Below are positions 63,556-64,000 of a stretch of 64,000 nucleotides of DNA, in pieces (the stretch's first letter is position 1; every line of letters starts with the position of its first letter). Source of the stretch: Alkaliphilus oremlandii OhILAs (GTDB lineage Bacteria > Bacillota > Clostridia > Peptostreptococcales > Natronincolaceae); the NCBI RefSeq assembly GCF_000018325.1, contig NC_009922.1:2046001-2110000 (forward strand), in the 5' to 3' direction. Below the pieces are notes generated by a model. The model was not told the DNA's origin. It saw nothing but the letters and a program-made list of their open reading frames with translations, and did no database searches. A program made the translations under genes and the position numbers.

Positions 63556-64000
63556 GATTTTCCCTCCTTTGTTGCTGCATCTTCCGTTATTTCTTGTTCA
63601 AGCTATACGTTTTTCATTAGAGTCCCTTGACGTTTCTAGCTCTATGGCAATCTTATCTTCGGCTTGTCTAATTACTTCATATCTATGTCGTCGAGATAGC
63701 TCGCAAGTTGTTTTATGCCAGCTATTCGTACCTTCCGGCATTTCAGCCTTCATTTAACACCTTTGCCCTTACTTGAAATCCTTTCCAATACACTTTGAAA
63801 CCTCTTTCGCCCTTCGCATCTGCCATAAGCTTTTGACCTATGTCAGCCACATCAACAGTGTGATGTGTCACCTGAGTTTTATCCTCCATAGGATTACTCC
63901 ATTTCATTGGCTCAGATTTTATCACTACTATGGCTTCATCTGCATACTGCACCCTAGTTTAATTCCTTGCTTTCGCTTGTGAACTTAACCTACAGCATCG

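Larger units (their letters stand above)
62190..64000 (-). mobile_element. Group II intron, 5' end outside the window
   Basis: The minus strand reads, from right to left: RNA domain I-III sequence (~64000-63560), the maturase/reverse transcriptase gene (62290-63555), domain V (62241-62271, with the AGC triad in GAGCCGGA and TCCGGTTC closing) and domain VI (62193-62237). Domain VI has GAG/CTC and AGC/GCT pairs around a bulged A at 62196, then ends CTCGAT, so the 3' splice site lies near 62190, with the branch A seven nt before it. The upstream part runs past the window edge. Confidence 0.85.

Noticed and set aside
63743..63952. 69-codon frame on the minus strand upstream of the intron reverse transcriptase
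   Set aside because: It lies in the structured 5' RNA part of the group II intron, has no good ribosome site and resembles no protein family I know.

Overview
The window is a low-GC chromosome segment from an anaerobic, spore-forming clostridium. Evidence for this includes pyruvate:ferredoxin oxidoreductase, a flavodiiron protein, YtxC, T-box and L20 leaders, and strong GGAGG ribosome-binding sites. The best single clue is msrA, which has an in-frame UGA at codon 16 followed by a bacterial SECIS hairpin. A selenocysteine-containing MsrA is known from Alkaliphilus oremlandii (Clostridium sp. OhILAs), so the source is probably that species or a close relative (inference). No rRNA, tRNA or CRISPR array was seen.

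Region 1-22 kb is a mosaic of single genes and short operons, mostly on the minus strand. It holds rtcB, a Cys-free stand-alone rpsD with its own promoter, an SDR-type threonine dehydrogenase, an M16C protease, a membrane protein with a lysozyme-like end, cinA, a 12-repeat LysM protein, a heterodimeric ABC exporter, an orphan 52-codon gene, the msrA selenoprotein gene, a rhomboid protease, a solute-binding GGDEF-EAL sensor, a flavodiiron protein and uraA behind a two-stage PyrR leader.

Region 22-42 kb holds a small spore-protein-like gene, nifJ, the thrC-thrB-ACT operon, a CBS-type pyrophosphatase, cheV, the selenium-linked trio yedE-tusA-DUF3343, a YcdB/SLH-domain surface protein, yqeB (selenium-dependent molybdenum hydroxylase system), a MATE transporter, yajQ and a PAP2 protein. 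Two diverged copies of an intergenic repeat of about 105 bp lie at 32.6 and 38.9 kb.

Region 42-60 kb is the conserved clostridial translation block, read right to left: ytxC, DUF445, thrS (T-box), infC-rpmI-rplT (L20 leader, AUU start), ktrB-ktrA, a SpoU methyltransferase, a tiny yqzL-like gene, pheS-pheT (T-box), zapA and a U32 peptidase. An FtsH-like protease gene without the usual extracytoplasmic domain interrupts it on the opposite strand.

The right end carries feoA-feoB and then, on the minus strand, a group II intron with its reverse transcriptase. The intron 3' end lies about 7 nt past the feoB stop codon, and its 5' end is outside the window. The themes that link genes here are selenium use (msrA, yedE-tusA-DUF3343, yqeB) and RNA-based control of transcription or translation (PyrR, two T-boxes, L20 leader, SECIS).
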